A DNA stretch of 64,000 nt from Paracentrotus lividus (taxonomy: Eukaryota > Echinodermata > Echinoidea > Camarodonta > Echinidae), in NCBI GenBank assembly GCA_940671915.1, contig CALNVZ010003435.1, forward strand, positions 8,611,509 through 8,675,508. Reading direction: 5' to 3'. The translations under genes and the position numbers were made by a program. Under the pieces are notes generated by a model. It did no database searches. It saw only the letters and a program-made list of their open reading frames with translations, and had not been told where the DNA came from. Of the stretch, positions 45,952 to 59,397 are shown in pieces. Every line of letters begins with the position of its first letter. The first letter of the stretch is position 1.

Positions 45952-48900
45952 TTAAAGTCTTGATGGAGCCCCTCCTGCTACGAGCATTGTTTCTCCAGTG
46001 ATGTAGCTTGCATCATCTGAAGCCAAGAATGATACCATCCCTGCAATCTCATCAGGACTTCCAGCTCTGTAGAATAGGAAAGATGAAATGAGATAGAAAG
46101 AAACAGAGAGAAAGGGTGAAGCAGAAGAGAAAAGAGAGAGAGACCAAAACACAAGACGGTAAAAGAAAAACCTAAGTGAATAAATGAAATAGATTTTATA
46201 ACAATCAAATCTGGTCGCATACAGTTCACTCCAGTTATAATGAGAAAATTGGAAGGGGGAGAGCCAGATACTAAACACGTACGTTTGCACATGTTTAAAA
46301 TTGCAGTTAGGAGAATCGCCTCTTACCTCGGCCTGTTATAATGGGAGGGGACTGTACGATAACAAATGCCTATTTGCAAATACAAGCAGCTTCTTTTTAT
46401 GATCCATCTCTTTCAAAATTGATACCAGCAATTATAAGGGCAATCTGATTTCACCCTGAAGGATCCCTTCCAATTTTTGTTTTGCCCTCCCCATTCTTTA
46501 ATTCAGAAGGGTCCTATCACACTCTGTACACATTTGTTGCATGGTCTGATTCAGTTGAGTGCAAACATACAATAATGGTCTGTTTTCAAGACTAGCCACT
46601 ACTCTGTTGATTTTCATATTGAACCTTGGACTTTCCATAAAAAGAAAATAAACAGGGCTTCTGAGGCACTTTACCCTATATTTGTATGCAGCATCAGCAT
46701 GTATGGCATATGCATTTCCTATATCACAATGATTTGCAAAAATTCAGTAGAGAGAGATTTTCCCTTGAATGTACATGTAGCTATTTTAATTCCATAAAAA
46801 TCCATATTAAGCTAAAATGAAAGTTTTATGAAGTTCATGACCAAATGATTAAATTAGTGTAAAAGGGAAAACAGTTTCAAATTAGGGGGAAAGGTAAACA
46901 CCAATATATACACAATCACCTTTACTCTACATTTGTATGCATCATTGAATATAAAATTTCATGTATCATAGTGATTTGCAATAAAGAAGATTAAGATTTC
47001 CTAAATAATGTAACAGGAGGGGCACTATAAAAAAAACGTACCTTTTCATTGGAATGTTACTCAAGGCAAGTTTGGTGTTCTCCTCCGTTGAAAATAACTG
47101 TTTAAAGAGAGTAAACCAAGAGAAAAATCATTATTATGTGTTTGATATTACCATTACAACATTATACTTTGTATGTAAATAATGAAGAGGGCCAGGCTCG
47201 ACTAGCACATGTGCTATTTTCTGGTCCCATTTACCATTTGTAATATTTTAATAATATGTATGTCATGAAATGTTATCATTGGTAAATAAATAAATCAAAT
47301 CAAATCAAAATCAAACAATAAATATATATTCTAAAACAAAATTTCTGAAATGTTTTATATCATCGTCAATAATAAATAGCATTTATAATGAGCCGACTGT
47401 CTAGCTACCTATTCAGTGCCGCAGAATTATAATAAGCATAAATTTACCATCATAATAAATATACAATTACACAAATTGATGTTGACATCTTCGAACTTTA
47501 TTATGATGATTCACTTTAGACTCGTACTACACAAATTTTTGTTTATTTTTACTTTAATGAATTTTCCATGAAAAAGATACATCCTCTTAATTGCAATGTG
47601 AAAGTTAACTCCCTGAAACATAGTGGAGGGCCTAGTTCATTTTGCGAGAGTGATCACGAATTTCCATGTTGACCATAGTAGATTGCGAGACAAATGAATA
47701 CCCACTAGCGATTATTTTCAATCCGCAATAATGAACTTATTTAGTCTTATGTTCAAACTTGTTTAAAATTGATGGTCTCTTTTAAAGATCAAAAAATTTG
47801 TTCTGTCTAATGATTAGATTATATAAATATATACATCTTTCATACAAATACAGTTACGTTAACTTACAGCAGAGCTGAACTTTGTTTTGACGAGGCCAGG
47901 GGCGACACAATTCACTCTAACGTTCATCTCAGATAGCAGGGGTGTTAGTGCCTTTGTCAAACCTAAAAGAGCGGTCTTACTCACAGAGTATGGTCCCAAT
48001 AACTGTAAAAAGAAATATATGATTTGATCAGTTTACGGTAATTAATGGTAGTCGTACATTCTGCTAATAACACGAATTAAACCTCTTTAGTTGGAGGCAT
48101 AATTGTTTAATTCATCTTCTTATTTACACTACTCCTGTTGTAAAGAGCACAGGTACAACTTCTTTTGTCATCGTGCATGACAAGCAATCAAACCCGTCTG
48201 TTTTCCTGATTACGGTAGACACAATACATTGGAAGGGCACTCCTTAATTTGTGCATAAACAATATTACATCCCTCCAAACTATTGTGTCTAATCAGGATA
48301 GATCCGTCACTGGCTATAATATTAAAATTTACCATCAAAACAAGATCTATTACACTTTAACATTCTATAACATCAATATTAATGAAAGCTCCCTATCCAC
48401 CCCCTCAAAAACTAATAGATATTAAAGTTTTACAAGTCTGACAAATCACCATACGCGGAAGTACATTCATTCTTACATTGCAATGAATGATATTTAGATC
48501 CTAGATGATTATGACAATATATAAACAAAAAATAAATTCTTAAGCTACAAACTCAAAGTTAACTAACAAGGTGAAACCCTAATATCGTGGTAAAATGTGA
48601 ATATATTTTCATTTCCTCACCTCAAATGGCATATAACCTGCTATCGATGAAACAAAAACAACAGACCCTCCTCTGAAAAAAAAAGAAGAGACAAATGTGA
48701 TAAAAAAATAAGTCTTTCGCAAACAATTTATCTTTATCTTTACAATCTATCTTTTTTTAAATAAATTTATCTTATCACAGTAGTACAAAATCAGGAAAGA
48801 AAACTACATGTACGCACCTTTAACAGAAAAGGTAAAAACTTTGGACCATATTCACAAAGGCGTGCGAAGTTAAACCATGGCTTAAATTTGTGTTTTAACT

Positions 48901-51900
48901 ATGGTTAGCCAAATTTGACAAATCTGTCTACATTGTTATGTTCCTTACACTTTTCCTGGATTCTGGAATTGAGCTTTAATGGTTAAGAAAACTTTTGTAT
49001 CTATCATTTCCAGGAGTTATAATAGTTTTAATACCAAAAATTATGATAAATTGAACATCTACCGTTCGAGATTGTGTCACATTTTGCTACCCATAGTTAA
49101 ACCACAGATTTAAGCTATGACATTACTTAGAACACCTCAGTGAATACTTTTGTATTTTTGAAGACAAAAGAGTTATCAAAATATGAAACTATCACTCACC
49201 CTCTGGTAACCATATGAGGCACACTCTCCTTTACAAGAAGAAATGCTGCCTTGACATTGATATCAAATATCTGGACAAACAAAAAAAAGAAGAGAAAAAT
49301 AAAAAAGAAAAGGTAAATTGCCACTCAGTCTAAACCAATGTTGACTAATGCCCGTTTGGTCCCATCCCACATGGTCTAATTCCATTTCGTCTACAATCAT
49401 TTTGTCTATCAGTAATAACCTTTTGGTCTAATTACCACTTCGCCAATTTACCATTTTGTCTAATTCCCATCTCATCTAATGTCTACTTTATCTAACACTA
49501 CCAAGTCACTTCCTAATAACTTGTAATAGATTAAATATTCCTTTGGGGAATTAGACGAACAAGCAATTCATCAACTTGGCTATTAGATGAATTGACAATC
49601 AGACCAAGTGGTCATTAGACTAATTAAGAATTGGATCCAGTATGTATTAGACCAAGGGGAAATTAGACCAAATTGTTGGTAGACCAAATGGGTTTAGCTC
49701 ATGTTATTTAGAGAATTGGACCAACTGCTAGTAAAGTGGATATGAACCAAAGTAAAATACAAGATTATCATATTATGCAGTGGCAGATCCAGGAGGGGAT
49801 GGACTCCCCCCCCCCCCATTTTTTTTGGGGGGGAGGGGATTGTAGTAGGGAATGTTTTCACAATGTATGAGTTTCTTTGCTCGGACAAAGTAACATCAAT
49901 TAATTCATTTAATTAATGAATTTAGATATAATATCTAAGGAAAAAATAAATGCACGCTTTAACAATCTTTGCCAATCCATATAAAAATGTATGGAAGTGG
50001 CCCGCACTATTGATATTCCATCTTTTGTTCTGGTTTATATTATCATCTATATAGTCAGTATATCAAAATTTTGATTATCGGCTACTTGACCCTTATCATG
50101 GTCAGTGTATAAAACTTTACCATAAAGCTTTGAACTCATTCCAATAGGCTTAAATAAATGAAGGTGCCCCTGCTTCTATAGATAGACAATGGTTTGATAT
50201 TTTTCAAGTTCATTCTAATGCAATCAATAAAACTTACCTTATCCCAAGCCTCTTCACCACACTGGTAAAAGAAAAAGAATTATGTAGAAGAGTAAATTTC
50301 AAATACAAGTATTGACTTGTAAGTTGTATACAATATTGACAGCATTTAAATTGCAATCAAAGTATGGAGAATGAGTAGAACATTAGAATCCATTACTCTT
50401 CCAATTTATTTGTACAAAAAAAATTGGAAATTGTTGTTGTTTTAAGTTACATGTATGTACACACAAATGGACCAAGGTGTACAATATTAAAATTGTTGGA
50501 GCGAAAGCTAGCCTATATTTTAAGCTCATCTTAAACCTGGTGTATAGTTTTGGTAGCAAAAAAGGAATTGGCACAAAACCGATCAAATGTAGTTACATGT
50601 TGTCCACATTGCACTAAAAGATATGTGTGAGAGTTGTGACATTCCTTTCAATATTTCCGATGAATTTCATTCATAAAGTTTGAATATAGCGCCATCCAAC
50701 TGCCGTTTAGACCTCTGCTGACAGTTTCGCACGCCCGAGGTTACGGCGTGAATTAGTGCGAACGATCTGTGTGTAACACCCACACAAGAGAATCCCCATT
50801 GGTTTTCCACGTGAGCGCGAACCTGAGACAGGTCCCCGACTTATCTTTTTTTATCCTTATATTATGAAATAAAGACACTAAAACGAGATTTCAAGTACTA
50901 TAATTTGCTTTATTATAGTTATTGGATTCAATCTATCATAATTTATCTTAATGTGAATAAAAATAAATTTTTCTTTCTCCCAAAACTATACACCAGCTTT
51001 AAAATGTTAGTAGGCAGGCCTACTTCCCTCAATTATAATTTGAACTTCATTAATTTATGTTTCGTTTAGCTACATTGCACACCAATCAATCTATCCCAAC
51101 TATTCAGAGTCTTAAACTACGAACCAGCAGCCTTGTATAGCACCACCTCAAGTCCTCAACTACTAGTACTCTAATCTGACCCAGCCCATCTAAAAGATAA
51201 CTCACTTACTCACTTCTCGGTACATTTATACCATAATGATTATGTTAGCAAATCAAATACTTTTCCCCTCACGACATTTCAGTTTTCCTCAAACAAATAA
51301 CATTTTATAAGCTAATTTTAACACTGTTTTATTAATGGTAATCTCAAAAGATGAATTTTAAGACTAGCTTAAGACTACCAATGTAAAGGAAAAATAGGTC
51401 TATGATACATGGATCACATGGATCGAAAAGTTAAGCTTGCATGTGCACTTACATCCAACATCCTACCAAAGAAGGGATTTGCAGCAGCATTTGATACTAA
51501 GATATCTAATCCACCATTCTCTTTGACAGCCTGCATTGTAAATGAGGATAAAAATGAGAGACTTTGAAATGATAAGAAAGCTTTATGTAGGGAAAGTACT
51601 ATCAACTCAAACATTAGCCATCTTATTGTTGATGACTCACGATTCAATATTCAAGACCAAATACAAGTTTACTAGCTGGAATGATCTTCAACATAAATTT
51701 AAAAAATCTGCAACACAAACAGTGAAAATTAATGTATCTCTAGACATTTTCCTTGAAACAAGTCAATAATTCATACAATTACTCTTAAATTAGTAATTTA
51801 CAATAATACATATAATCAATTTGAACTATCAGATTCGACTAAAAAAAAACATTTAAGAGTCTTAACACTTTTTGAGAAGACCTCCAATAATTTTGTTTTC

Positions 51901-54503
51901 TTCTTTTGCTGTAGTTACATATTGTCCACATTGCACTAAAAGAAATGTGTGAGAGATCTTGTGACATTCCTTTCATTATTTCCGATGAATTTCATTGAAA
52001 ATGTTTGAATGAAGCGTAATTTAACTGCCGTTTAGACCTCTGCTGAGAGGTTCGCACGCCGGAAGCTACGGAAAGAATTAGTGCGAATGATCTGTTTGTA
52101 ACACCCACACAAGAGAATCCCCATTGGTTTTCCACGTGAGTGCTAACCTGAGTCGGGTCCCCGTCTTATCTTTTTCATACTTATATTATGAAATAAAGAC
52201 ACTAAAATGAGATTTAAAGTACTATAATTTGCTTTATTATTGTTATTGGATTCAATCTTTCATAATTTATCTAAATGTGAATCCAAATTAATTTTTTTCT
52301 TTCTCCCGAAACTATACCCCAGCTTTAATCTAAAATTTTGGACCCCATCTGTATCATGATCCTCTCTGCATTTAAAGGAAACCAATACCCAAGGAAATGA
52401 TAATTTTTATAGGAAAGAGCATAATGAGAGGAGCAATTTTAAAAAAGTTTCATCAAAATCGGTTATAAAATAAGAAAGGTATCAAAGTTTGAAAAGTCCC
52501 ACTGTACCTTCTATGGGGATCCTCAAATTGGCAACATCGACTTGAAAATGACCAATTTTATGGACAACTTTCCATGTGTTTTGTACACAAATTTTCAGAT
52601 TTTCCCCATTTCCTTTCAAAGTATATCTTACCTCCTTCTGAGCTCAACATATGTTGTGTGAAATATATTTTCCCACGACATATTTTGAGCTCAGAGGTAA
52701 ATAAGACATATTTTGAAAGAAAATGGGGAAAATTTGAAAATTTGTGTACAAAACAAAGGGAGAGTTGTCCATAAAATCGGCCATTTTGAAGCCGATGTTG
52801 CCAATTTGAGGATCCCCATAGAAGGTACAACAAGACTTTTTAAGCTTCCATAACTTTCTTATTTTATAACCGATTTTGATGAAACTTTTTTTAAATTGCT
52901 CAGGACTCTCATTGTGCTCTTTCATAAAAAAGTGATTATTTTCTTGGGCATTTGTCCCCTTTAATCCTCACCGTTTCTATAAGTTTTGCTCTGTCTGCTT
53001 CCTTGCCCACATGGCATACCAGCCCACTGACGCTGAGGTTAGCTTCCTTTAAACTCTTCAATGCCTCGTCTACATGAGATTGCTTACGACTGCTGATCAC
53101 AACATGTGCACCTTCTTCACCTAGTCTCTTCGCGATGGCATAGCCGATACTGAAAAATTAACATGATTGAAATGAACTGTATCTGGTTAAACATTTATTT
53201 TAATTGCAATGTATGAAATTGCCAAACTGTATATGGATCGAGGACAAATTTATATCATTCTCCCATCCTACTAACGTAACAAATTAGTGATCAGTTCACC
53301 TTAAGAAGACTGGCAATTTATGTGGTGGTCACAACACATCGCTCTGCAATGTGCAACTCTCTATGAGTATGAAATAAAGAATTGCAAGTCATAGATAGTT
53401 GCACTTTGGCTTGCAGTTACAACGTGTTCTGACCACCACATTAAAGTGAATTTAAAAGAAATTAAACGATTGTTGTTTCAAGCAGGGGCAAAATATAGAA
53501 TGTGACTTCAGATGAGATGAAGAAGACTTGTAATAATTGCAATCTGAATTTCATATTGGAAAAAAAATGAACAAGAATGATAGCCATCATGATATAAAAT
53601 TGGAAATTAACGTTGTTTACCTACTACTGGCTACTCATGACTTCATGTTTAAAAAAATAGGACAAAATTCAAGTTCATTTTAGCCATAGTAGCAATTCAT
53701 GGGCATAATCGTGATTGAGGAAACCACCATTCACTTTGTACAGCAGCGCTTTATTCAGTCACACGCATTGGTTTCCTCTTTCCACCCCCATTCACTTGTG
53801 TAGGATGGGGGGTTGGGTGTCCGGACACTTTACAAAATTGAAGCAATGTCTTTTGCCCTTAGATTAAGCCAAAAATATAAGTTAAATAATGCTTATCATC
53901 ATCAATATTTGTTCTCCAAAATATTTTCTACCGTTCAGTGCTAAAAACCAACAAAAACATTGATTGTAAACCTATTCAAATGGCTAATAAAAATAGACTG
54001 TCCGGACACCCGACCTGTCCGGACACCCAATAACTGGGTATAGATCTAACGTTACAAGCATTTGAGCGAGTGGTTTCCGACACGACGATAAGGCCAATTC
54101 ATGAATACATTCACCAAGTTTCTAACAAAATTAATACAATAGAAATGATGAAGGCTTAATCAAACCCTTCTGTCTTATTGACTTATTGTTTTTAATAAAA
54201 TCGATTGGGAGGGGCAGGGGGGAGGGGGTGCGACAAGATTCATTCACCCCCGATTGGAACTTTGGAAGTGTATGTTAAGCGCGCTCCCCCCCCTGAAGTC
54301 GGGATCGTTATTCATTTTCATGCAATGTAAACAAACTTTTGTGTACATAGTCACGAATTAGGATTTTCTGCTTACCCTTCTGTTGAAGCTGTAACTACTG
54401 CCACTTTTCCTTCCAAACGCCTCGAACTAGTCGCAGCAGCACTTGCCATTCTGAATTGGTTGATGGGTTTTCCTACGGACAGTAATCTCCTAAAGGGCAA
54501 CAT
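45952..54503 (-). CDS. DHRS4: DHRS4, NADP(H)-dependent carbonyl/retinal reductase, complete nine-exon gene
   Basis: The coding exons are 54503-54376, 53149-52972, 51530-51453, 50261-50238, 49270-49200, 48672-48621, 48002-47868, 47097-47042 and 46066-45952. All introns are GT-AG, all phases agree, and the total is 837 nt, or 278 residues, as in vertebrate DHRS4. The protein is a classical short-chain dehydrogenase. The cofactor motif TASTEGIG is at 38-45 and NAAANPFFG at 116-124. The catalytic tetrad is Asn141 (DINVK), Ser169 (VSSIAG) and Tyr182/Lys186 (YSVSK). The C-terminus is Ser-Arg-Leu, a peroxisomal import signal, preceded by ASYITGETMLVAGGAP. Met19 is a second possible start (FRMASA). 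Members reduce retinal, carbonyls and quinones. Exon 4 is only 24 nt. Introns 2 and 3 carry miniature transposons. There are no frame errors. Confidence 0.97.
49325..49735 (+). repeat. TTAGACCAA / TTTGGTCTAAT short-period repeat in DHRS4 intron 5 (upstream of exon 5)
   Basis: Irregular units such as GGTCTAATTCC and TTAGACCAA in both orientations, related to the blocks at 31730-32090 and 42590-42960. Confidence 0.7.
50531..51002. mobile_element. TTAA-bounded miniature element with 23-bp terminal inverted repeats
   Basis: The left end TTAAACCTGGTGTATAGTTT (50531) and the right end, ending CTATACACCAGCTTTAA (51002), are inverted repeats at 22 of 23 positions. Both outer ends are TTAA, the target sequence of piggyBac-type transposons. 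The internal 414 bp (50589-51002) recurs as a direct repeat at 51911-52327. It lies in DHRS4 intron 3. Confidence 0.65.
51911..52327. repeat. Second, 5'-truncated copy of the intron-3 element
   Basis: Direct repeat of 50589-51002 at roughly 90% identity, from GTAGTTACAT to CCAGCTTTAA. The left terminal inverted repeat is missing. It lies in DHRS4 intron 2. Confidence 0.8.
52372..52964. mobile_element. TTAA-bounded foldback element, about 290-bp arms
   Basis: The arms 52372-52658 and 52672-52964 are near-perfect reverse complements around a 13-base loop, and the outer ends are TTAAAGG and CCTTTAA. Its right end lies directly against the exon 2 donor of DHRS4 (GTGAGG at 52971-52966). It has no coding capacity, and its RNA would form a very long hairpin. 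Confidence 0.85.
53801..54042. mobile_element. TA-bounded miniature element with GGTTGGGTGTCCGGACA ends, copy 1
   Basis: The left end (TAGGATGGGGGGTTGGGTGTCCGG) and right end (CCGGACACCCAATAACTGGGTA) are inverted around TTGGGTGTCCGGACA. It lies inside a GAAACCACC...GTGGTTTCC repeat whose uninserted relative is at 37846-37965. TA on both sides suggests a Tc1/mariner-type relative. It sits in DHRS4 intron 1. Confidence 0.7.
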
Positions 54504-55543
54504 TCTGGTTAAAGTGTAAATTTACGAGTAAATACTGGCTCTGTGATTTGTAGTCAGCACAGATCATCAAAAACGGACCTCGATCTCACATCTAGTCTAA
54601 CGCGGAGACGTTGTAAAATGATTAATTTATGATCGACGCTTGATCCCTCTGTTCCCTACATACACTGCACGACCATCTGTTATTATTTTAAATACATATT
54701 TTTGAAAATAGATCTATGCATAAACACGTGAGAACAGAGATAAAAGGCGAAACAACAACAAATCTGTCTAATGTCAGATTGACCACGCCCCCTTATCCAA
54801 GACCCATCTCAATATCCTATATCTATTTTTTCTCTCATACCTTGTATCTCTACCTTTATTTCTTTTGGCACATTATGAAGCACATGATCCGATGATCGTG
54901 TTTATAATCCCCCTCTCTTTTAATTTGTATTAGCCTCTAGCTCTGTCTTCTGTTTTCTTCCCCCAATTCCTCTTTATTTCAGTCATTATCTCATTGATCT
55001 CCACAGGCATAATTGGCCTATCTTTCGAACTTTTTCTCCCCATCTTGTCACCTGGCTCTAAATCGTTTTCCCTTTCTCTTTTCTCAAATCTTGTCCTTCA
55101 CTCTATATTTTCCCCTATCAATCTCCTATTTTCATCTGCCCATATTTTAATTCGTCACCTCTCTGCTCCTCTCTCTCTCTTTCTTTTCTGGCCTCCCGTT
55201 CCCTAGCTCCCACTCTTTGTTTTCTCTCGCACATCTCTTTTTTTCTCTTCCTTTTCTCCCATACCCTCCCCCCTCCATTTTTCCCCCTTTCACCATCTTG
55301 TAATTCGACATTTTACCACCTTCTGCTTCTCTCTCTCTCTATTCTAGTCTCACCTTCCCCGTCGCATATCTGCCCCATCGCTATTTCTTCTCACTTTCTC
55401 TCTCCATGCCCTATCTTACTATCCCATCCTTTCGTTCTTGCCTTATATTTCCCCTTTATAACTTTTCCCCCGATTCTTTCCATCCTACGTGACTTTATCC
55501 CTGCTCTTCACTCTCCAACACCCTTCCCCCCCCCCTCCCCGAT

Positions 55544-55592
<49 letters not shown>

Positions 55593-57102
55593 GTCTCTCT
55601 CAGTCTCTCCCCCCCTCTTCTCTCCTACATTTCATGTTAAAATTGTTGCCTATTTATTAAAAAAAAAATTAGTTGTGTTTTTGTTCACGCTACAATTCCT
55701 TTCCAAGCTTGACCAATGCGAATAGTTGAAACGTGACCATGCACAATACAATTTTGGCCATGGATAGTTATGATAAATCAAAAATACATCATGATCCCTC
55801 ATTGAAATGGGCTATCCTGTCAAGGTGCATCATTGTGTTTACGAAAGCTATAGTTCCTTGACTTTATATTCATCATTTCATTGCCTGCATACTTGATGAA
55901 ATATTATACTTTTTTTTTTTGTTATATTTTGTTAAAAGTCATTAGGAAGAAGGATGTAGTTGATTTGCATGAAGTACACATTTTTTTTTAAAATTTGCTT
56001 CTCTTCTCTTTATTTTGAAGTAGGACAAATAAAAACATTTGTCAAAACGACATTTCTTCACAAAATAACAACATAACGAACTGTTAACCTCAAAAAACAA
56101 ACAAAAGAAGAAAAAAAAATAGTGATGTGCCAGACATTCACAAAAGACTAACATGCTAAACTTTGTAAAAATTTCTAATCTCATAGGCCATAGCGCAACT
56201 ACACACAACATAGGTCTTCATTCAATTTCAATGGAGTTGAACTATTTTTTGTGACATGCCTTACATATTTTAAGTAAGTAGAAATTAAAGTAGATGAATG
56301 GATGGCTAACAAACAAAAATATGTTCAATTTAGACAGTCACAAGCATCTAGCCATTATTTTTTTTCTAACTACCCATATTATCAGGATTATTAAAGGCCA
56401 TTATCACTAAGCAACGCTAAAATCTAGTTTTGACACAACTGATTGATTGACTTTGATTTGTTTACAGTGATTAGACACAACATATATTCACAAAGAATTA
56501 TTTCTAACATTTAAAAGTACTGAATAAACGAAAACTTCCATCACCCTGTATAAATGCTTTACAAACACAACAAACTTTGAATAGGAAAAATATGCAAACT
56601 ACCCTGTAATATTATCCAGCCCCAATTTAGTGGATACATTTGAAACCAGGTCATTAGCAAAAAAAAAACAAAAAAACAAAAAACAAACAAAAACAAACAA
56701 AAAAAATCAAAAACAGAGTCTGTGTAAAATGTTTTGTCCTGGGGCCAGTTTTCACCCTGCAGTCACATTTGCTCTGGAATTGTCACCAGGATATTTGCAA
56801 AGTATACGCATTTTAATGTTCAACTTATCAAAAGGGTATGATCACTTTTGAATCATATCAGGACAATTACCCCCTGGACATGAATTACCCCCAAGATGAC
56901 TACCCCCAGAAAAAGGGTTAGGTGGGTTAGGTATAGAGTAAGGGGTATCTGTCAGGGGGAGGGTAGTTCTCGGGGGGGGGGGGGTAAATGTCCAGGGAAA
57001 GTTGTCCTAAAACCCTCATTGCAGCAGCTAGTCTCAAGCGGAGTCTGTTGTTAGCTATACTCTTGATCTGTGGTCAGCTTCATTGGTACATGGAGTCTCT
57101 CC
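54504..57102. other. Intergenic region between DHRS4 and the membrane-protein gene
   Basis: 54504-54760 would hold the DHRS4 promoter. 54800-55640 is an 840-base pyrimidine-rich block with C and CT runs, including (CT)n at 55545-55590; short frames in it are composition artefacts. A minus-strand AATAAA at about 56009-56014 could end the membrane-protein gene. A small inverted repeat (AGGACAATTACCCCCTGGACAT and its reverse) spans 56860-57010. Confidence 0.5.
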
Positions 57103-59015
57103 TTACTCCATGATTGCCACTTGGACATCACTTGACGCCAATGTTGCTCCAGAGATCAGATGGTGGCCGTGAGAGCTGCCTGTTGAAATGCACAGGTTGA
57201 TGTTCAAGTTATTGGCAGGGGTAGTACGCCCATGGTCATTCCTGATGGCAGCTGTCTGCAGGCGAATACCTTCAGAGCGACGATGTATCCTCTTGCTTCG
57301 ACGACGATTTCCAAATTTCAGTTGGTAGATACCATCATCCAAGGGGTGTTTGCTACCATGCCTACAAAAAATATAAGGGGAAAAAATGAACATGTCTAAT
57401 TGCTTTGAAGGGAAAAATTATTAGTTTTCATAAAAGTATCTGTTCTTACTCAAAGAAATTGATATACTGACCATATAAAATGCAAATATGGATAAGCGTA
57501 TGCATATTTTATTTTTTACATTTGAATGTAAAGAAATGGCACTAGGGATTAAACAACATAATTTATATTTGCTTATAGATATATTAAATGCCATGACATG
57601 CTTTCAAGAAAAGATAAAATGACATATCGACACAGTGGAGGCAGATCCAGGGTTTGAAAGGGGGTGCCAGGCCCGATAAGGTTGCCACGACCAAAATTTT
57701 CTGATTTTAACATGTAGTCAATGAAGGGTTTTCAAGGTATACAGGGGCACATATCCCCTATGCCCCTGTCTGGATCTGCCACTGTAACATTTCATAAAAC
57801 ACTTGTGCTTTACTTTCTGAGCTTAAAGAACTTGCATAAGTCTACAGGAACTATAGGCATTTCAGCTGAAATTGATCCACATGAACCTACATTGTCTAAA
57901 ATGAAATAACAATCATGCAATGAATATATTAAAGACTAAATCCTGAATTCTTATAGGTAAAGTAGTGTTGATCTAAATTTCGATCTAACTTCGTATTTAC
58001 AATAACATAGTTTTTGATTGCCTGAGCATATTTCATTTGAGACAATATTAGTTTTATTTCTTTACTCACTTAAACATTGACCCTTGTTCCCAAGGCATTA
58101 CTGTCTGTGTTTCATCCAATATGGAGGCAGCACCTGACAATGTCGCCACTGTGCTTGAAAGCGACATCGACTTCCTTTGACACTTGACTCGACATCCACA
58201 CTCTGGGCATCTTCTGGGTGGTTTGGTGCATGGGATGGAGGATGATATAGTTGGAACCGAGGAAGATTGTGGTGGAAGGGGAGGAGGAGGCTGGAATTTC
58301 TTCTTCTTCATGATGACGTAGACGCCGAGGAGGAAGATTAGGAGGCTTGTAACTAGAATGATGGAGACGGTAATGTAGATGAGGATGGCGAGGTGGTGTT
58401 TGGAGAGGCGATGATTGTCTTCATCAGGACTGGCTTCAAAACTTTCAGAGTCTGCATTTAGGAAAACAGAGAGTGATTAGGTCGAATATTAATTGAATTC
58501 CATGATAATTTAGTTGGAGATACTGAATGATGATGGCATGCTGGTCATTCATACAATACAGATTTTTTTATTTTATTTATTTTTTTTTTTTAAATCTTAT
58601 TGTACAGAATCAGCTAGATGAAGATAATCGGTACAGAGAAAATGAGGGGATAGCAGAAAGAAGAATAGAGAGAAGAAAAATGGAAAGGGATTACAATAAT
58701 CTGATCATAAGAAAGAAATGTATGTATGTTAAAGTAACATTTTACTGTATAGGGATACATATATATTATATTTAGGGCAAAATGCAGACAGATTCAGGAA
58801 GATAAAATGATCTATATTTGGTAGCCATTCAATAAAATCATTCGATGCAACACTCACCCAGATCATTTTACACAAAGTTAACCCATTTTAGTAATTTGAC
58901 TTTTATGCTCCCCAAGAAGAGTACATTACTTACCAGTTCCATTTGAAGCATCTATGTGGTGAATCACGAATAACGGAATTAAAATGAAAATAACAGAAAA
59001 GTTTGAACATTTCAT
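57103..59015 (-). CDS. Unrecognised 240-residue single-pass (type I-like) membrane protein, complete
   Basis: The coding exons are 59015-58934, 58451-58070 and 57361-57103. The donors GTAAGT and GTGAGT and the acceptors AAATGCAG and TTTTTGTAG fit, the phases agree (1, then 2) and the total is 723 nt. The protein opens with a signal-peptide-like MKCSNFSVIFILIPLFVIHH and a potential N-glycosylation site NGT at 25-27. A short acidic ectodomain (about 24-47) leads to a membrane helix at about 48-74 (ILIYITVSIILVTSLLIFLL) and a basic stop-transfer MKKKKF. The cytoplasmic tail has a PPPPLPP stretch at 82-88, a cysteine cluster CPECGCRVKC at 109-118, a Ser-rich segment and a basic GNRRRSKRIHRRSEG patch. 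I know no family with this arrangement. A 5' non-coding exon ending at 60259 is plausible. Confidence 0.8.
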
Positions 59016-59365
59016 TTGACATACTGCAGACATTATGAATCCCATTTTTTCAGATAAGGTAAACCATGTAAACTGAATAAGATGATTAGAAACTTCTAGA
59101 AATGAAAACAACTTCCAATATTGTATCACTTCAGTAAGCATTACAGAAAGAGTTATGACTTTTGTAATTTTGCAGGCTGTTAGCTTTACCTCAATATTAA
59201 AGTCTTTCAAATGTCTGAGCAGTTTCATTTGCCAATTCATTTTACCTTTTGTCACCAACCTTTTGAAAAATTAACCAGCCTATTTTGTTGTAAGAAAAAT
59301 ACACAAGGCAAGAATCCCATTCACCCTGGACTCTGCAAAGTGACCCCTCGCATCACCACCCCCCC

Positions 59366-59397
<32 letters not shown>

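Noticed and set aside
54994-55725. Ser/Leu/Phe-rich frames
   Set aside because: They fall in an 840-base pyrimidine-rich low-complexity block.
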